Assembly: GCA_016215645.1 (NCBI GenBank)
Contig: JACRIX010000013.1
Span: forward strand, 60,053-124,052
Origin: Rhodocyclales bacterium
GTDB lineage: Bacteria > Pseudomonadota > Gammaproteobacteria > Burkholderiales > Rhodocyclaceae
DNA length: 64,000 nt
Direction of reading: 5' to 3'
Position 1 is the stretch's first letter. Each line of letters begins with the position of its first letter. Below the pieces are notes generated by a model. It saw only the letters and a list, made by a program, of their open reading frames with translations. It had not been told where the DNA came from and searched no databases. Position numbers and translations under genes: made by a program. Below, one piece after another: positions 10,792 through 19,351 of this stretch.

Positions 10792-12043
10792 ACAGCGGAA
10801 GCCACACGTGATCGTGGTCGGTGGCGGCCCGGCCGGACTGATGGCGGCGGAAGTTCTCTGCGCGGCCGGTGTCGACGTTGATCTCTACGATGCGATGCCG
10901 TCGGTGGCGCGCAAATTCCTGCTGGCCGGGCGCGGCGGCCTGAACCTGACCCACTCCGAGGCGCCTGAACGCTTTCTCGCCCGTTACGGCGCACGCCAGG
11001 ACGAGGTCGCCCGCTGGCTTGCCGAGTTTGGTCCGACAGAACTGCGCGCCTGGGTTCATCAACTTGGCATCCAGACCTTCATCGGCAGTTCGGGGCGCGT
11101 CTTCCCCGCGGAGATGAAGGCAGCACCCTTGCTGCGCGCCTGGCTGCACCGCCTGCGCCTAGGCGGCGTGCGTTTTCACGCCCGGCATCGCTGGTGCGGC
11201 TGGACCCCGGACGGTCGCACACTGCGTTTTGCTTCGCCTTCCGGCGACACCGCCGTCAGTGCCGATGCCTGCGTCCTGGCATTGGGTGGCGGCAGTTGGG
11301 CCCGGCTCGGCTCGGACGGTGCCTGGGTGTCCTTGCTCGAAACACGGGGAATCACCGTGCCGCCCCTGAAACCGTCCAACTGCGGTTTCGACGTGGCCTG
11401 GAGCGAGCACCTGCGGCAACGATATGCCGGGCAGCCGGTGAAGAACATCGCGGCTTGGATCGAGGACGGCGGTGGCAAGGCAAAGCCGCGGGAGGGCGAA
11501 TTCCTGGTCACCGCCCACGGCCTCGAAGGCGGCCTGGTCTACACCCTTTCCGCCGGATTGCGCGACCGCATCGCATCCACCGGTAGCGCTACGCTACGGG
11601 TCGATCTGCTGCCGACGCGCACGCCGCAAGGACTGCTACGGGACCTCGAACGGCCGCGCGGCCGCGACAGCCTGGCAAACCACCTGCGCCGCAAGTGCGG
11701 CATCGACGGCATCAAGGCCGCCCTGTTGCGCGAAGCAGCGCCGCCGGGCGACCTCGAACAAGCGGCCGGACTCGCCGCACTGATCAAGGCCTTGCCGCTG
11801 CGGCTGGATGCTCCGCGACCGCTCGATGAAGCGATCAGCAGCGCCGGCGGCGTGGATTTCGCCGCCGTCGATGAAGGACTCATGCTGCATGCGCTGCCGG
11901 GCGTGTTCTGCGCCGGCGAAATGCTCGACTGGGAGGCCCCTACCGGCGGCTATCTGCTTACCGCCTGCCTGGCCAGCGGCCGCGCCGCCGCGCGCGGTGT
12001 GCTGCACTGGCTGAATCTCCCGGTTCACGGTCCCGCGCGATAA
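10781..12043 (+). CDS. HI0933-like FAD flavoprotein (TIGR03862-type)
   Basis: FAD/NAD(P)-dependent oxidoreductase of the HI0933/YhiN group, about 420 aa; physiological reaction unknown. The N-terminal Rossmann motif is [28 protein letters not shown] and [16 protein letters not shown] are typical of the group. The C-terminal FAD contact region is [27 protein letters not shown]. No ATG fits the N-terminus: a GTG at 10781 (chosen) overlaps rsmA by 11 bases, and a TTG at 10769 is the alternative. Its position directly after rsmA suggests the same transcript. The function is not implied by the neighbours. Confidence 0.8.
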   Translation: MTAEQRKPHVIVVGGGPAGLMAAEVLCAAGVDVDLYDAMPSVARKFLLAGRGGLNLTHSEAPERFLARYGARQDEVARWLAEFGPTELRAWVHQLGIQTFIGSSGRVFPAEMKAAPLLRAWLHRLRLGGVRFHARHRWCGWTPDGRTLRFASPSGDTAVSADACVLALGGGSWARLGSDGAWVSLLETRGITVPPLKPSNCGFDVAWSEHLRQRYAGQPVKNIAAWIEDGGGKAKPREGEFLVTAHGLEGGLVYTLSAGLRDRIASTGSATLRVDLLPTRTPQGLLRDLERPRGRDSLANHLRRKCGIDGIKAALLREAAPPGDLEQAAGLAALIKALPLRLDAPRPLDEAISSAGGVDFAAVDEGLMLHALPGVFCAGEMLDWEAPTGGYLLTACLASGRAAARGVLHWLNLPVHGPAR

Positions 12044-12078
12044 TCCCTTGCCACGCTGAACTCGCACCAGGAAACCTC

Positions 12079-13083
12079 ATGTTCCGCCAGATACTCCTGC
12101 TGCTTTTGCTGACGACTCTGCCGCCGTACGCAACGGCCGTCCAGCGACCACCGGAAGGCAGCGAATTCCAGCTTTTCATCGAAAATGACATGCTGGCCCG
12201 CACCGATCGTTACTACACCAATGGCATCAAGTTTGGCGGCGGCATGGGCTTCGATCTGCTCCAGCTACCCGCCGCCGAAGTACTGCGGCAACTCGCGCCT
12301 GAGGCCGGAGGAAAAGTCCATCTCGGGCTTTTCGTCGGCCAGAACCTGTACACGCCGCGATCGATCGCGGTCAGCCGGGCACAGCCGCTGGATCGTCCGT
12401 GGGCCGCCTGGCTGTATCTCGGCGGCGTGGCGCAACGCGCCCGCGACAATCGCCTCGACACCGTGGAACTCGATCTGGGCCTGGTCGGCCCGTCCGCGCT
12501 GGGCAAGGAAATCCAGTCCGGCTGGCATCGGCTGATCGGTTCGCCCCAGCCGCAGGGCTGGCATCACCAGATCCCCAACGAGCCTGCCTTCCTCGTTTCC
12601 TGGCTGGTCAAGACCAGACATGATCTGGGCAAGGCCGGCGGACTCGACGTCGAAGCGATTCCGCATGGCGGCGCAACGCTGGGTACGGTAATGAGCCTTG
12701 CCAGGGCCGGCGGACTGGTTCGCGTCGGCCGCAACATGACTGGCTTCGGCCCCGACACCATCGAACCTGGTGGCGCGATGCTGCAGAACGCGCGCCGCGA
12801 GCTTGAGCCGGGTCGCGCACAACGCGTCGAATGGTATGCCTTCGCCGGCATTGACCACCGGCTGGTCGCGCACAACATCTTTCTCGACGGCACGGTATTC
12901 CGCGACAGTCCCGGCGTGCGGCGGCGCCCGCATGTCTACGACCTCAGCCTGGGGCTCAGCCTGCGCTACGGTGCCCTGCGGGTTTCGCTGACGCGCGTCA
13001 AACGCAGCGAGGAATTCTTTACCGCCACAAGCACTGGCGGACGCCAGACGTTCGACTCGGTGAATCTGGGTCTCGAGTTCTGA
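12079..13083 (+). CDS. LpxR-like lipid A 3'-O-deacylase family outer-membrane protein (DUF2219)
   Basis: 334 aa with a signal peptide (about 1-20). The family hallmark FIENDMLARTDRYYTNGIKFG lies near residues 33-53, and the C-terminus ends in alternating beta-strand residues and a terminal Phe, as outer-membrane proteins do. LpxR removes the 3'-acyloxyacyl group of lipid A at the outer membrane. In the known enzyme an Asn and Asp/Thr in the END and TD region are catalytic or Ca-binding, and both are present here. AGGAAA lies 7 bases before the ATG. It is downstream of an operon that begins with lptD, so two LPS-related outer-membrane functions share the locus. The exact substrate specificity is inferred only. 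Confidence 0.8.
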   Translation: MFRQILLLLLLTTLPPYATAVQRPPEGSEFQLFIENDMLARTDRYYTNGIKFGGGMGFDLLQLPAAEVLRQLAPEAGGKVHLGLFVGQNLYTPRSIAVSRAQPLDRPWAAWLYLGGVAQRARDNRLDTVELDLGLVGPSALGKEIQSGWHRLIGSPQPQGWHHQIPNEPAFLVSWLVKTRHDLGKAGGLDVEAIPHGGATLGTVMSLARAGGLVRVGRNMTGFGPDTIEPGGAMLQNARRELEPGRAQRVEWYAFAGIDHRLVAHNIFLDGTVFRDSPGVRRRPHVYDLSLGLSLRYGALRVSLTRVKRSEEFFTATSTGGRQTFDSVNLGLEF

Positions 13084-13109
13084 GCGGCGACGACAGTCGC
13101 ACCGCCACA

Positions 13110-13146
13110 AACGAAAACGCCGCGCCACCAATTCGGGGCGCGGCGT
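13110..13146 (-). terminator. Rho-independent terminator for the DUF2892 gene
   Basis: Arms 13117-13126 and 13137-13146 (ACGCCGCGCC/GGCGCGGCGT) form a 10-bp stem. On the minus strand it is followed by TTTTCGTTT. It lies 20 bases after the DUF2892 stop and convergent to the lpxR-like gene, so it may serve both. Confidence 0.75.
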
Positions 13147-13165
13147 CCTGAGGTTGAACCGAAAC

Positions 13166-13360
13166 TCAGGCTTCTTTCTTCATCGGGCAGGTGTTCATGC
13201 CCAGCAGCGGGTAAAAGGGGCAGAAGCCAATCGCGCCGGTAGCCAGGGGCACGATGCCGACCCAGGCCCATACGGGGCCGCCGACCGCCGCCCAGGCGAC
13301 CAGTCCGAGACCTGCAGCGATACGAAGAACGCGGTCGATGCCGCCGACGTTGAGTTTCAT
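13166..13360 (-). CDS. Small DUF2892 (YgaP-like) inner-membrane protein
   Basis: 64 aa. The start MKLNVGGIDRVLRIAAGLGL and a centre with two hydrophobic helices around a short loop are typical of DUF2892 proteins, which occur alone or fused to rhodanese domains. The C-terminus FCPFYPLLGMNTCP contains the conserved pair of cysteines often seen in this family. The role is unknown, with sulfur or redox links suspected in the literature. AAGGAG sits shortly before the ATG. A CRP-type site (13421-13436) lies 68 bases upstream, and a strong terminator follows. Confidence 0.85.
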   Translation of the reverse strand: MKLNVGGIDRVLRIAAGLGLVAWAAVGGPVWAWVGIVPLATGAIGFCPFYPLLGMNTCPMKKEA

Positions 13361-13420
13361 GGTGTGCTCCTTGGGTTTGGTTAGGGTGGGAGCATTACAG
13401 CATTTGCCGCGGCGCCTGAA

Positions 13421-13436
13421 TGTAACCTAAGTCACA
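13421..13436 (-). promoter_or_regulatory. CRP/FNR-type operator upstream of the DUF2892 gene
   Basis: TGTAA-CCTAAG-TCACA: a near-perfect match to the TGTGA-N6-TCACA palindrome recognised by Crp-type regulators. It overlaps the stop codon of the neighbouring Crp/Fnr gene, and its centre is 68 bases before the DUF2892 ATG. This is compatible with activation of that gene by the adjacent regulator. Binding is inferred from sequence only. Confidence 0.5.
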
Positions 13437-14080
13437 GAGGCCAGTTTGCGCAAACCGGCGGCGTCCAGCACCTCCACCTGCTCGCGCCCCAGCTTCACCA
13501 GCCCCTGCTCGGCAAAGCCCTTCAACAAGCGACTGACCATTTCACGCACGCTGCCCAGCTCATCGGCCAGTTGCTGGTGTGTGGCATGCACCAGCCGTCC
13601 CTTGCCGAGAAGCAGGGCCGCCAGGCGCTGGTCGAGCTTGCGGAAGGCGACTTCTTCCACCAATTGCATCAGCTCAGCCATGCGCTCGGAAAACAGCAGG
13701 AAGACGAACTCGCGAAACGCCGCAACCGCCAGCATCTCGTCGAACAAGGGGCGCGGCAGCAAGGCCAGCGTGGTCTGCCCTTCGCTCACGCCGCGGGCGT
13801 TGTAATCGGCATGCCCGAGCAGGCAGCTGGAACTGATGATGCAGCTCTCGCCCGCCAGCACCCGGTAGAGCGGCAACTCGCGTCCGCTGGAACTCAACTT
13901 GACGACGCGAATCGCGCCCTCCAGCACGAAGGGGAAGCCGCGACAGGGCTGATGCTCGTCGAACACCGTGGTCGCCGGCGACACCGTCATGGTCTGCATG
14001 CCATCGACGATGCGTTGTTGCAGGGCGCCGGACAGCTTGCCCAGCACCGGATACAACTCAACCAGGTCGGTGAGGGTCAT
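13427..14080 (-). CDS. Crp/Fnr-family transcriptional regulator
   Basis: 217 aa. An N-terminal cyclic-nucleotide-binding-fold domain (FVLEGAIRVVKLSSSGRELPLYRVLAGESCIISSSCLLG), a dimerisation helix around residues 120-150, and a C-terminal winged helix with THQQLADELGSVREMVSRLLKGF as the recognition segment. The effector residues of true CRP are not conserved. Cysteines occur in QPCRGF and ESCIISSSCLLG, but not in the N-terminal FNR iron-sulfur pattern, so the signal may be redox or a small ligand. The ATG overlaps the xth stop by 4 bases, so it is cotranscribed behind exonuclease III. A matching CRP-type palindrome overlaps its own stop codon and faces the next gene. Confidence 0.85.
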   Translation of the reverse strand: MTLTDLVELYPVLGKLSGALQQRIVDGMQTMTVSPATTVFDEHQPCRGFPFVLEGAIRVVKLSSSGRELPLYRVLAGESCIISSSCLLGHADYNARGVSEGQTTLALLPRPLFDEMLAVAAFREFVFLLFSERMAELMQLVEEVAFRKLDQRLAALLLGKGRLVHATHQQLADELGSVREMVSRLLKGFAEQGLVKLGREQVEVLDAAGLRKLASVT

Positions 14081-14853
14081 CGCGCTGGCAAGTCAAGCGT
14101 GGCAAGTACCGGCGCATGGTCGGACGGACGCTCCAGCTTGCGTGGCGCCTTATCGATGACACAGGCGCTGCACGCGCCCGCCAGCGGTGCCGAGAGCAGG
14201 ATGTGGTCGATGCGCAGGCCGCGGTTGAGACGGAATCCCATCTGCCGGTAATCCCACCATGAATAGCTCTTCGGCGGCTGGTCGAACAGGCGATAGGCAT
14301 CGGTCAATCCCAAGCCGATGAAGTCGCGGAATGCGGCGCGCTCCGGTTCGCTGCAGAGGATCTGGTCTTTCCAGGCCACCGGATCATGCACGTCGCGATC
14401 CTCGGGCGCGATGTTGTAGTCGCCCAGCAGGGCCAGTCGGGGCCAGCGCTGGAGATCCTCGAGCAGCGCGAAATTCAGTGCCGCCAGCCAGCGCAGTTTG
14501 TAGTCATATTTGTCCGACCCGACCGCCTGGCCGTTGGGCATGTAGGCGCAGACGATACGCACCCCGTCCACCGTCGCGGCAATGACGCGCTTTTGCTCGT
14601 CGGCAAAGCCGGGGATGTCGACGCGGACGTCCTCGGGTGTCGATCGCGAGACGATGGCGACGCCGTTGTAGGTCTTCTGTCCGTTATGCACGGCGTGGTA
14701 GCCGGCGGCGGACAAGGCGGCGAACGGAAAGCCCTTGTCCTCGGTCTTGGTTTCCTGCAGACAGAGCGCATCGACCGGGTTGGCGGCCAGCCAGTCCAGC
14801 AAATGGGGCAGGCGCACCTTGAGCGAATTCACATTCCAGCAGGCGATCTTCAT
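14077..14853 (-). CDS. xthA: Exodeoxyribonuclease III
   Basis: Mg-dependent AP endonuclease and 3'-exonuclease of base-excision repair; 258 aa. It has MKIACWNVNSLKVR (metal-site Asn), LQETKTED (catalytic Glu), YMPNGQAVGSDKYDYKLRW, LLGDYNIAPEDRDVHDP (active-site Asp and Asn), GLRIDHILLS and SDHAPVLATLDL (catalytic Asp-His), all XthA motifs in order. It is divergent from the Cys-rich/PilZ pair. The 82-base gap holds a TATAAT for the opposite strand. Confidence 0.95.
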   Translation of the reverse strand: MKIACWNVNSLKVRLPHLLDWLAANPVDALCLQETKTEDKGFPFAALSAAGYHAVHNGQKTYNGVAIVSRSTPEDVRVDIPGFADEQKRVIAATVDGVRIVCAYMPNGQAVGSDKYDYKLRWLAALNFALLEDLQRWPRLALLGDYNIAPEDRDVHDPVAWKDQILCSEPERAAFRDFIGLGLTDAYRLFDQPPKSYSWWDYRQMGFRLNRGLRIDHILLSAPLAGACSACVIDKAPRKLERPSDHAPVLATLDLPAR

Positions 14854-14884
14854 GCGGCGATGATACCCGAGCAGAGCGGCCGTC

Positions 14885-14890
14885 TATAAT
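14885..14890 (+). promoter_or_regulatory. Consensus -10 hexamer before the Cys-rich/pilZ pair
   Basis: TATAAT, 46 bases before the GTG at 14936, in the short gap divergent from xthA. The -35 region is poor (GATGAT or TGATAC at about the right distance), so the promoter assignment is tentative. Confidence 0.4.
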
Positions 14891-14935
14891 CAAAACAGGA
14901 GGGATGCCGTTCAGCAGAAATCAAGGAGGTGCATC

Positions 14936-15124
14936 GTGTTCGACTCGCCTGTCAGTCCCTGCCCGGTATGCGGTGAAATGGTCCTGCTGGATCAGACCAA
15001 GGCCGAATGCGCACGTGAGCATCACTGCGGCGGGAAGACCCTCTGTCCGCTACAGGAATTTTTCAGCGGCATTGATTTCAGCATCAAGCAGCCCAAGGAG
15101 AATTTTCGTGACACAGGCTACTGA
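14936..15124 (+). CDS. Small Cys-rich putative zinc-binding protein
   Basis: 62 aa, not recognised. CPVCGEMVLLDQ supplies a CxxC knuckle, and Cys also occur at AECAREHHCGGKTLCPL, giving five Cys and two His in the first 40 residues, consistent with a zinc-ribbon-like fold. The start is a GTG with a near-perfect Shine-Dalgarno (AGGAGG, 7 bases before). An ATG at 14904 in another frame has AGGAGG only one base away and would read through as nonsense into pilZ. The stop overlaps the pilZ start region by 17 bases, so it is probably translated together with the PilZ protein. Confidence 0.65.
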   Translation: MFDSPVSPCPVCGEMVLLDQTKAECAREHHCGGKTLCPLQEFFSGIDFSIKQPKENFRDTGY

Positions 15125-15476
15125 GCGGCGCCGCTTCTGGCGGGCCGTGTTTCACTCGCCGGTACGCCTGACCACCCATCACGGCGAAATGCCGGCGCAA
15201 TTGCAGGATATTTCCCTGAAGGGTGCGCTGCTGGAAACCAGCGAAACGTGGAGCGGCAAACCCGGTGAGGAATGCCAGATTTCGCTCACGCTCGCTGCCG
15301 ATGCCACGATCGGAATGCGGGCGGAAGTGATGCACGTCGAAGGTCGCCAGATCGGCCTGCGCTGCACGTCGATCGATCTGGACAGCATTACCCACCTGCG
15401 GCGCCTGGTGGAGCTCAACAGCGGCGACCCGGCGCTGCTGGATCGCGAATTCAGCTGTCTGGTGCGCGCAAGCTAG
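15108..15476 (+). CDS. PilZ-domain protein (putative c-di-GMP receptor)
   Basis: 122 aa. The N-terminus MTQATERRRFWRAVFHSPVRLT has the RRRFxR arginine motif, and LQDISLKGALLE corresponds to the D/NxSxxG half of the c-di-GMP site (D-I-S-L-K-G). Together they make a complete canonical binding site. The start is a GTG at 15108 with AAGGAG 7 bases upstream, inside the end of the Cys-rich ORF. It is a single-domain PilZ protein. The MSHA pilus and GAF-protein genes in the same window are possible partners, but nothing in the sequence proves this. Confidence 0.85.
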   Translation: MTQATERRRFWRAVFHSPVRLTTHHGEMPAQLQDISLKGALLETSETWSGKPGEECQISLTLAADATIGMRAEVMHVEGRQIGLRCTSIDLDSITHLRRLVELNSGDPALLDREFSCLVRAS

Positions 15477-15523
15477 TCAGGCCGGGAACGATCAACCACC
15501 CCACGCCGACTCAGGCCGCCGAT

Positions 15524-17563
15524 TTACGCAACCACGGCCATTCCGCTATGCCGCAACAGTGCATCCGGAAGCGGCTCGCGACCACGGAAGGCCTTGAACG
15601 ATTCCAGCGCCGGACGCGAGCCGCCGACCGACAAAATTTCGCGCCAGAAACGCTCGCCGGTCTTCGCATCGAGCGTGGTGCCGCAATTCCTGGCCGCCTC
15701 TTCGAAGGCCTCGTAGGCATCGGCCGACAGCACCTCGGCCCATTTGTAGCTGTAGTAGCCGGCCGCGTAGCCGCCGGCAAAGATGTGCGAGAAGCTCTGC
15801 GGAAAGCGGTTCCATTCCGGTGGCAGCAGCACCGCCACTTCGGCGCGTACCTCGGCCAGCAACTCCATGACGCCGCGACGACCGGCGGGGTCGCCGTGTA
15901 CCAGCAGGTCAAAGAGGCCGAACTCGACCTGGCGCAGGGTGAACATGCCGCTCTGAAAGTTTTTGGCGGCGATCATGCGATCGAAAAGTACCCTGGGCAA
16001 GGGCTGGCCGGTTTCGGCATGGGCCGTCATCCCGGTCAGCACATCCCACTCCCAGCAATAGTTTTCCATGAACTGGCTCGGCAGCTCGACGGCGTCCCAT
16101 TCGACGCCATGGATGCCCGACACCGGCAGTTCGTCAACCTGGGTCAGCAGGTGATGCAGGCCGTGACCGCACTCATGGAACAGGGTAATCACGTCGTCAT
16201 GGCTGAAGGTTGCCGCCTTGTCCCCGACAGGTGCCGGAAAATTGCAGTTGAGGTAGGCCACCGGTGTTTGCACCCCGGCCTCGGTGCGACGGCGGGTGAT
16301 TGCCTCGTCCATCCAGGCGCCGCCGCGCTTGGTGTCACGGGCATACAGGTCAAGGTAGAACTGGCCGATCAAGCGGCCCTCGCGCTCAACGCGGTAAAAG
16401 CGCACATCGGGGTGCCAGACCGGCGCCGCGTCCGGCTGCAATCTGACCGCAAACAAGGATTCGATGACGCGGAACAATCCGGCCAGAACCTTGTGCTCGG
16501 GAAAATACTGCTTCACCTCGTCGTCGGAAAAGCTGTAGCGCTGCTGCTTGAGTTTTTCCGACGCCCAGGCGATGTCCCAGCTTTCGAGTGGTGCGAGGCC
16601 AAGCTCCTGGCTGGCGAACTCACGCAACTCCATGACGTCGCGCTCGGCAAAGGGCCGCGCCTTCCGCGCCATGTCGCGCAGAAACGCGGTGACCTGGGAC
16701 GCCGAGTCGGCCATCTTGGTCGCCAGCGAAACGTCGGCGTAGCTCGCGTAACCCAGCATCCGTGCCTCTTCGTCGCGCAAGGCGAGGATCTTGTCGATCA
16801 GCGGACCATTGTCCCACTCGGCCTTGCCGAACTCGGAAGCGCGAGTGGCGTAGGCGCGATACATGCGCTCGCGCAGGCCCCGGTTGTCGCAGAACTGCAG
16901 CACCGGCATATAGGACGGGGCATGCAGGGAGAATTTCCAGCCTTGCTTGCCGTCCTTCTCGGCCGCGGCATGGGCAGCAGCACGCACGTCCTCGGGCAAG
17001 CCCGAGAGGTCGGCCTCATCAGTAATCCATTCGGCATGGGCATTGTTGGCGTCGAGCAGGTTCTCGGAGAACTTCGCGCCGAGCGCGGAGAGCGCTTCCT
17101 GGATTTCCTTGAAGCGCGGCTTCCGGTCCTCGGGAAGCTCGGCGCCGGAAAGGCGGAAGTCGCGCAGGTCGTTTTCGATGATGCGTCGTCGTGCCGGAGA
17201 CAACCCGGGAAACTCGCTGCCTTCCGCCAGTTGCCTGAATTTGGCGAACAGGGCCAGGTTCTGGCCAAGCTCGGCGTAAAAGCTGGATACCTCGGGCAGC
17301 AGTGCGTTGTAGGCCTCACGCCAGGGCGGCACGTCATTCACCGAATGCAGATGACCGACGATGCCCCAGGCACGCGACAGGCGCTCGCCGGCGTCGAGCA
17401 TGGGCTGGACGAAGTCGTCCCAGGTCGCCGGCGTCTGCGGGGCGATCAAGTCGTCGATCAGGCGACGGTTCTCGTCTATCAGTTGGCGAATGGCCGGGGC
17501 AACGTGCTCCGGCAACACCTCATCAAAACGGGGTAACGCGGAAAAGTCGAGCAAAGGATTCAT
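15524..17563 (-). CDS. prlC: Oligopeptidase A (M3 family zinc peptidase)
   Basis: Cytosolic oligopeptidase that degrades short peptides including cleaved signal peptides; 679 aa, the usual length. The zinc motif HECGHGLHH lies in the segment FSHDDVITLFHECGHGLHHLL, followed by GIHGVEWDAVELPSQFMENYCWE with the third ligand Glu. The C-terminus has GYAAGYYSYKWAEVLSADAYEAF, a typical M3 segment. It is convergent with pilZ (47 bases apart, no terminator visible) and preceded by an 84-base gap. Confidence 0.95.
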   Translation of the reverse strand: MNPLLDFSALPRFDEVLPEHVAPAIRQLIDENRRLIDDLIAPQTPATWDDFVQPMLDAGERLSRAWGIVGHLHSVNDVPPWREAYNALLPEVSSFYAELGQNLALFAKFRQLAEGSEFPGLSPARRRIIENDLRDFRLSGAELPEDRKPRFKEIQEALSALGAKFSENLLDANNAHAEWITDEADLSGLPEDVRAAAHAAAEKDGKQGWKFSLHAPSYMPVLQFCDNRGLRERMYRAYATRASEFGKAEWDNGPLIDKILALRDEEARMLGYASYADVSLATKMADSASQVTAFLRDMARKARPFAERDVMELREFASQELGLAPLESWDIAWASEKLKQQRYSFSDDEVKQYFPEHKVLAGLFRVIESLFAVRLQPDAAPVWHPDVRFYRVEREGRLIGQFYLDLYARDTKRGGAWMDEAITRRRTEAGVQTPVAYLNCNFPAPVGDKAATFSHDDVITLFHECGHGLHHLLTQVDELPVSGIHGVEWDAVELPSQFMENYCWEWDVLTGMTAHAETGQPLPRVLFDRMIAAKNFQSGMFTLRQVEFGLFDLLVHGDPAGRRGVMELLAEVRAEVAVLLPPEWNRFPQSFSHIFAGGYAAGYYSYKWAEVLSADAYEAFEEAARNCGTTLDAKTGERFWREILSVGGSRPALESFKAFRGREPLPDALLRHSGMAVVA

Positions 17564-17647
17564 ATCGGTCCAGAAGTGGGCGGCGAGGCTTCAGATTGGG
17601 GCGGAATGTTGCCCATACAAGGGGCAGGACACCCCGTCGGGCGTGGC

Positions 17648-18412
17648 CTACTCGACCAGCTCGCGGTAGGCGTGAAAACTGGCGTGTCCCAGCCAGGGCA
17701 GAAACAGGATCAATCCCAGCAGGGCGGTGGCAAAGCCAAGGCCTGTGAGCACCATCAGGATCATCGCCCACAGTGCCAGGGGCAAGGGATTCTCGGCCAC
17801 GGCATCGATGCTGGTGGTCAATGCCGTCAGCAGATCGCACTGTCGATCGACCAGCATGGGCATGGACACGACGCTCACGGCAAATACCAGGGCCGCGAGA
17901 AAGCCGCCGGCACAGACGTAGATGAAGAACAGCAGGTAATGCTGCGGATTGACCACCACCTCAATCATCATGGCCATCGGCGCCATGGCCGAGCCCTTGT
18001 AGAACAGGGCGACGATCACCACCGACGCCACCTGCCAGGCCGTACCCGCAAGGATGGAAAGCAGCGCGAAGCCCACCAGCCCGGAGGGATTGCGCCGCCA
18101 GGCGAGCATCGAATCGACGAGAGTCGCCGGCTCTCCGGCCAGGTAGCGACGTGACAACTCATACAGTCCGGCCGCCAGCATGGGTGCCACCAGCAGAAAG
18201 CCGGTAATCGCGGCGGCGAACAGGTAAGGCAGGCTGGCGGTAATACCCAGAATCACCGCGCCGGCTACCGCGATCGCGACGCCATAGAACAGGCTGGCCA
18301 TGGGCTGTCGCCAGAGATCCTTCCAGCCAAGACGAAGCCATGCCAGTGGCGCCGCAAAGCCAACCTGTCGTACCTGCACAGGAGTCGGCGCTGGCGAGAC
18401 GGCGTTTTCCAT
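17648..18412 (-). CDS. DUF2189 integral membrane protein
   Basis: 254 aa, with about six hydrophobic helices beginning at residue 35 (SLFYGVAIAVAGAVILGI) and WLGHASFHAYREL at the C-terminus, the DUF2189 hallmark. The function is unknown; members occur in many Proteobacteria, some near cytochrome oxidase genes. A copy of the dispersed repeat lies antisense to codons 3-10 and gives SPAPTP. It is 15 bases downstream of purC and may share its transcript. Confidence 0.8.
   Translation of the reverse strand: MENAVSPAPTPVQVRQVGFAAPLAWLRLGWKDLWRQPMASLFYGVAIAVAGAVILGITASLPYLFAAAITGFLLVAPMLAAGLYELSRRYLAGEPATLVDSMLAWRRNPSGLVGFALLSILAGTAWQVASVVIVALFYKGSAMAPMAMMIEVVVNPQHYLLFFIYVCAGGFLAALVFAVSVVSMPMLVDRQCDLLTALTTSIDAVAENPLPLALWAMILMVLTGLGFATALLGLILFLPWLGHASFHAYRELVE
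18383..18404 (+). repeat. Dispersed 22-bp repeat, copy C (antisense in DUF2189 gene)
   Basis: AGTCGGCGCTG, GCGAG, ACGGCG on the plus strand. It overlaps the first codons of a minus-strand gene, so it is read there as SPAPTP in a disordered N-terminus. Confidence 0.75.
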
Positions 18413-18427
18413 GCCGGAACGCCGCCC

Positions 18428-19336
18428 TCAGGCTGCCTGCACGCCGGTCAGGCGCGTCAGGGCTTCGCGGTAATTGGCCGCGGTCTTCTCGATGATGTCC
18501 GGCGGCAGCATGGGGCCCGGCGCCGTCTTGTTCCAGTCCAGGGTTTCCAGGTAGTCGCGGACAAACTGCTTGTCGAAGCTGGGTGGGCTGCTTCCCGGCT
18601 TGTAGCGATCGGCCGGCCAGAAACGCGAGGAATCCGGAGTCAATACTTCGTCGATCAGGTGCAGGCGGCCCTCGTCATCGCGGCCGAACTCGAACTTGGT
18701 GTCGGCAATGATGATGCCACGCACGCGGGCAAACGCCGCCGCCTCGCGGTAAAGGCGCAGCGTGGTGTCCCTGACGGTCTTCGCCAGTTCGGCGCCAAGC
18801 AGCTTTTCCACGGTAGCGTAGCTGATGTTTTCGTCATGGTCGCCGGCCTCGGCCTTGGTCGCCGGGGTGAAGATGGCCTCCGGCAACTGCTGCGCCATCT
18901 GCAGACCGGCGGGCAGCGGAATGCCGCAAACGGCGCCGGTCGCCTGGTAATCCTTCCAGCCGGAGCCGATCAGGTAGCCGCGTGCCACCGCTTCGATGGG
19001 CAGGGGCTTGAGGCGCTTCACCACCAGCGAACGACCGCGCACCTGGGCCTTTTCGTCCGCGCCGGACACCACCGATTCCGGATCGATACCCGTAAGCTGG
19101 CTCGGGATCACATGCGCCAGCTTGCCGAACCAGAAGTCCGCCACCGCCGTCAGCACCGCGCCCTTGCCGGGAATGGGATCGGGCAGGATGACATCGAAGG
19201 CCGAGAGCCGATCGGTGGTGACGATCAGGAGCTTGTCGTCACCGACGGCATAGATGTCGCGAACCTTGCCGCGGCCCAGCAACGGCAGGCTTTTGATATC
19301 CGACTCGAACAACAGTGGTGTAGCAATGATGGGCAT
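18428..19336 (-). CDS. purC: Phosphoribosylaminoimidazole-succinocarboxamide (SAICAR) synthase
   Basis: ATP-dependent ligase joining CAIR and aspartate in purine biosynthesis; 302 aa, the longer, yeast/betaproteobacterial-type PurC. Motifs: [30 protein letters not shown] at the N-terminus, [16 protein letters not shown] (PurC signature region), [29 protein letters not shown]. It is 15 bases downstream of the psiE-like gene and followed by DUF2189. No regulatory site is seen. Confidence 0.95.
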   Translation of the reverse strand: MPIIATPLLFESDIKSLPLLGRGKVRDIYAVGDDKLLIVTTDRLSAFDVILPDPIPGKGAVLTAVADFWFGKLAHVIPSQLTGIDPESVVSGADEKAQVRGRSLVVKRLKPLPIEAVARGYLIGSGWKDYQATGAVCGIPLPAGLQMAQQLPEAIFTPATKAEAGDHDENISYATVEKLLGAELAKTVRDTTLRLYREAAAFARVRGIIIADTKFEFGRDDEGRLHLIDEVLTPDSSRFWPADRYKPGSSPPSFDKQFVRDYLETLDWNKTAPGPMLPPDIIEKTAANYREALTRLTGVQAA

Positions 19337-19351
19337 GATGCGCTCGGTGGA

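Noticed and set aside
11250..11272. GTCAGTGCCGATGCC in the flavoprotein gene as another repeat copy
   Set aside because: Only weak similarity in the core block; too many mismatches.
14904..15476. ATG at 14904 as start of a longer PilZ protein of 190 aa
   Set aside because: AGGAGG is only one base from it, the first 68 residues are non-homologous and out of frame with a better-supported small gene; GTG 15108 has a proper ribosome-binding site.
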